Source: Alphaproteobacteria bacterium (GTDB lineage: Bacteria; Pseudomonadota; Alphaproteobacteria; Rickettsiales; UBA8987). From it: a stretch of DNA of 6,752 nt. Below the pieces are notes generated by a model. That model did not search any database and was not told where the DNA came from. It was given only the letters and a program-made list of their open reading frames with translations. This document shows positions 5,761 through 6,752 of the stretch, in pieces. How positions within the stretch are numbered: the first letter of the stretch is position 1; each line of letters starts with the position of its first letter. A program made the position numbers and the translations under genes. The DNA is taken from the NCBI GenBank assembly GCA_003531345.1, contig DQGZ01000110.1, positions 1-6,752 on the forward strand. Reading direction: 5' to 3'.

Positions 5761-6752
5761 CTACTCACCCTTATAAAATAAGTGATAAAAACAAGCAAAA
5801 TAACGGCAACTATCTGGTGCAGGGAGGCAAGCGGAATCGGAGCCTGATTCACTAGAGTTAAAATTCCTAATATAATTTGTAGTATAGTTGTATGTAGCAG
5901 CGCTTTTGAAGCAATGCGGAAGCGGCGTATGGTTTTGGCCTCTTCATTAAGTTCGTAGATTATTATTTTAGTTTTTAGGTATAAAATCAATATTACGCCA
6001 ACCACTAAAAACGCCCACCATCGGTGTATTACCTGAATTGTTGAAATATCATTTATTATGGAATTAAACCCATTATCAAAGGCTTCTGGTGCTATGAAAT
6101 TTTCGTTCATATTTGGCCAAGTGTTATATATTAAACCACCATTCAAACCAGCAAGCAATGCGCCATAAATTATCTGTATGAACAGAATGAGATAAACAAA
6201 AAATACTAAGCAATAGAGCGAATGGTTTTTGACTTTTTGTGGTTCAAGATAATATGAAAAACCAGTATAAAGCAGAAGTGAAAATATTATAAGCGCTAAT
6301 CCCAGATGTGTCGCAAGCCTTATGTGGCTTACATCTGGCTGGTCTACCAGACCACTTTTTACCATCCACCAGCCTATTAACCCCTGTAAACCGCCAAGGA
6401 AAAATAAACCGATGAATTTTTGCGCTTCATTCTTTTTAATTTTTTTTGTGAACAGGAAATAGAGGAGCGGTAAAAGGAAAACTATACCCACTATTTTACC
6501 AAGTACTCTGTGTGCCCATTCCCAGTAGAATATCTTTTTAAATTCTTGAAGATTCATCCCAAAATTCTTTTTTTTATATTCTGGGCTTTGTTTGTAATGG
6601 CTGAATTCAGCATCCCATTCTATATTATTAAGTGGAGGTATTGCCTGCTTTATCGGGTGCCATCTGGTCATCGAAAGGCCAGATTCAGTAAGCCGTGTAA
6701 GACCGCCAACCACCACCATCATAAAAACCAAAAATGCAGTAATGAATAGCCA
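5754..6752 (-). CDS. ctaA: Heme A synthase, COX15/CtaA family (5' end cut by window)
   Basis: Inner-membrane protein that oxidises the C8 methyl of heme O to the formyl of heme A for aa3-type cytochrome c oxidase. The frame is open to the right edge (first visible codon TGG), so the TTG at 6731 is not the start. The visible 332 residues lack only a short N-terminus. Eight hydrophobic segments lie near 1-17, 84-102, 113-131, 146-168, 178-202, 245-260, 284-302 and 308-327. The four heme-ligand histidines are in place: H81 (WEWAHR), H149 (ATHLG), H243 (IHRWWA) and H312 (SLHQ). Other hallmarks are VVGGLTRLTESGLSM, GGLQGLIGWWMVKSGL, PDVSHIRLATHL and IYNTWPNMN. There are no loop cysteine pairs, as expected of the COX15-like type of alphaproteobacteria and mitochondria rather than the Bacillus CtaA type. 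It is the first visible gene of the minus-strand group leading to queC and ogt, and it implies aerobic respiration. Confidence 0.94.
   Translation of the reverse strand, partial: WLFITAFLVFMMVVVGGLTRLTESGLSMTRWHPIKQAIPPLNNIEWDAEFSHYKQSPEYKKKNFGMNLQEFKKIFYWEWAHRVLGKIVGIVFLLPLLYFLFTKKIKKNEAQKFIGLFFLGGLQGLIGWWMVKSGLVDQPDVSHIRLATHLGLALIIFSLLLYTGFSYYLEPQKVKNHSLYCLVFFVYLILFIQIIYGALLAGLNGGLIYNTWPNMNENFIAPEAFDNGFNSIINDISTIQVIHRWWAFLVVGVILILYLKTKIIIYELNEEAKTIRRFRIASKALLHTTILQIILGILTLVNQAPIPLASLHQIVAVILLVFITYFIRVSRW
5768..5773 (-). promoter_or_regulatory. Shine-Dalgarno-like TAAGGG before the 17-codon ORF
   Basis: Read on the minus strand this is TAAGGG, with 7 nt between its last G and the ATG at 5760. 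It lies inside the last codons of the heme A synthase gene. No comparably good site sits directly in front of the queC ATG, whose upstream bases are mostly A and T. The site may therefore feed queC through the small frame. Confidence 0.4.

Noticed and set aside
5754..6731. TTG at 6731 as the start of heme A synthase
   Set aside because: The frame continues to the right edge, and the upstream residues WLFITAF form the front of the first membrane helix typical of the family.
6510..6749. 79-codon open frame on the plus strand opposite heme A synthase
   Set aside because: It is antisense to a conserved membrane protein and its His/Lys-rich end only mirrors the opposite-strand codons for the conserved MVVVGG segment.

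Overview
The window is a densely packed stretch of bacterial DNA holding eight recognisable protein genes, two of them cut by the window edges, plus one candidate very small gene. All identifications come from reading motifs by eye; no database search was run. Nothing here is a clear new defence, mobile or RNA system, and there are no rRNAs, tRNAs, CRISPR arrays, transposases or long repeats.

Left block (about 1-2887, + strand): the C-terminal part of a UDP-glucuronate 4-epimerase, a UDP-N-acetylhexosamine 6-dehydrogenase of the TviB/WbpO/Cap5L type, and a GalE-type UDP-hexose 4-epimerase. They are spaced by 2 and 6 nt and look like one operon supplying acidic and amino sugars for a capsule, O-antigen or exopolysaccharide. 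The protein wording resembles Bacteroidetes homologues, Shine-Dalgarno sequences are absent, and GC is in the low-to-mid 40s percent on sampled lines.

Middle block (2940-4718, + strand): rmlA and rmlD, the first and last enzymes of dTDP-L-rhamnose synthesis. They abut exactly, and the second has a GGAG ribosome binding site. rmlB and rmlC are not in the window. A 52-nt gap at 2888-2939 separates this pair from the left block. At that gap base composition falls and the protein wording shifts towards proteobacterial, probably alphaproteobacterial.

Right block (4708-6752, - strand): a COX15-type heme A synthase running off the right edge, a possible 17-codon ORF, queC (queuosine/preQ0 synthesis) and a single-domain methylguanine-DNA methyltransferase. 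Neighbouring frames overlap by a few bases, so they are probably cotranscribed and translationally coupled. The last gene meets rmlD tail to tail with an 11-nt overlap.

Taken together, the right half suggests an AT-rich, aerobically respiring alphaproteobacterium with an aa3-type oxidase (heme A) and queuosine synthesis. The left three genes would be a horizontally acquired Bacteroidetes-like surface-polysaccharide module, or else the contig is a chimera joined near 2888-2940. Both taxonomic statements are inference from remembered family sequences.
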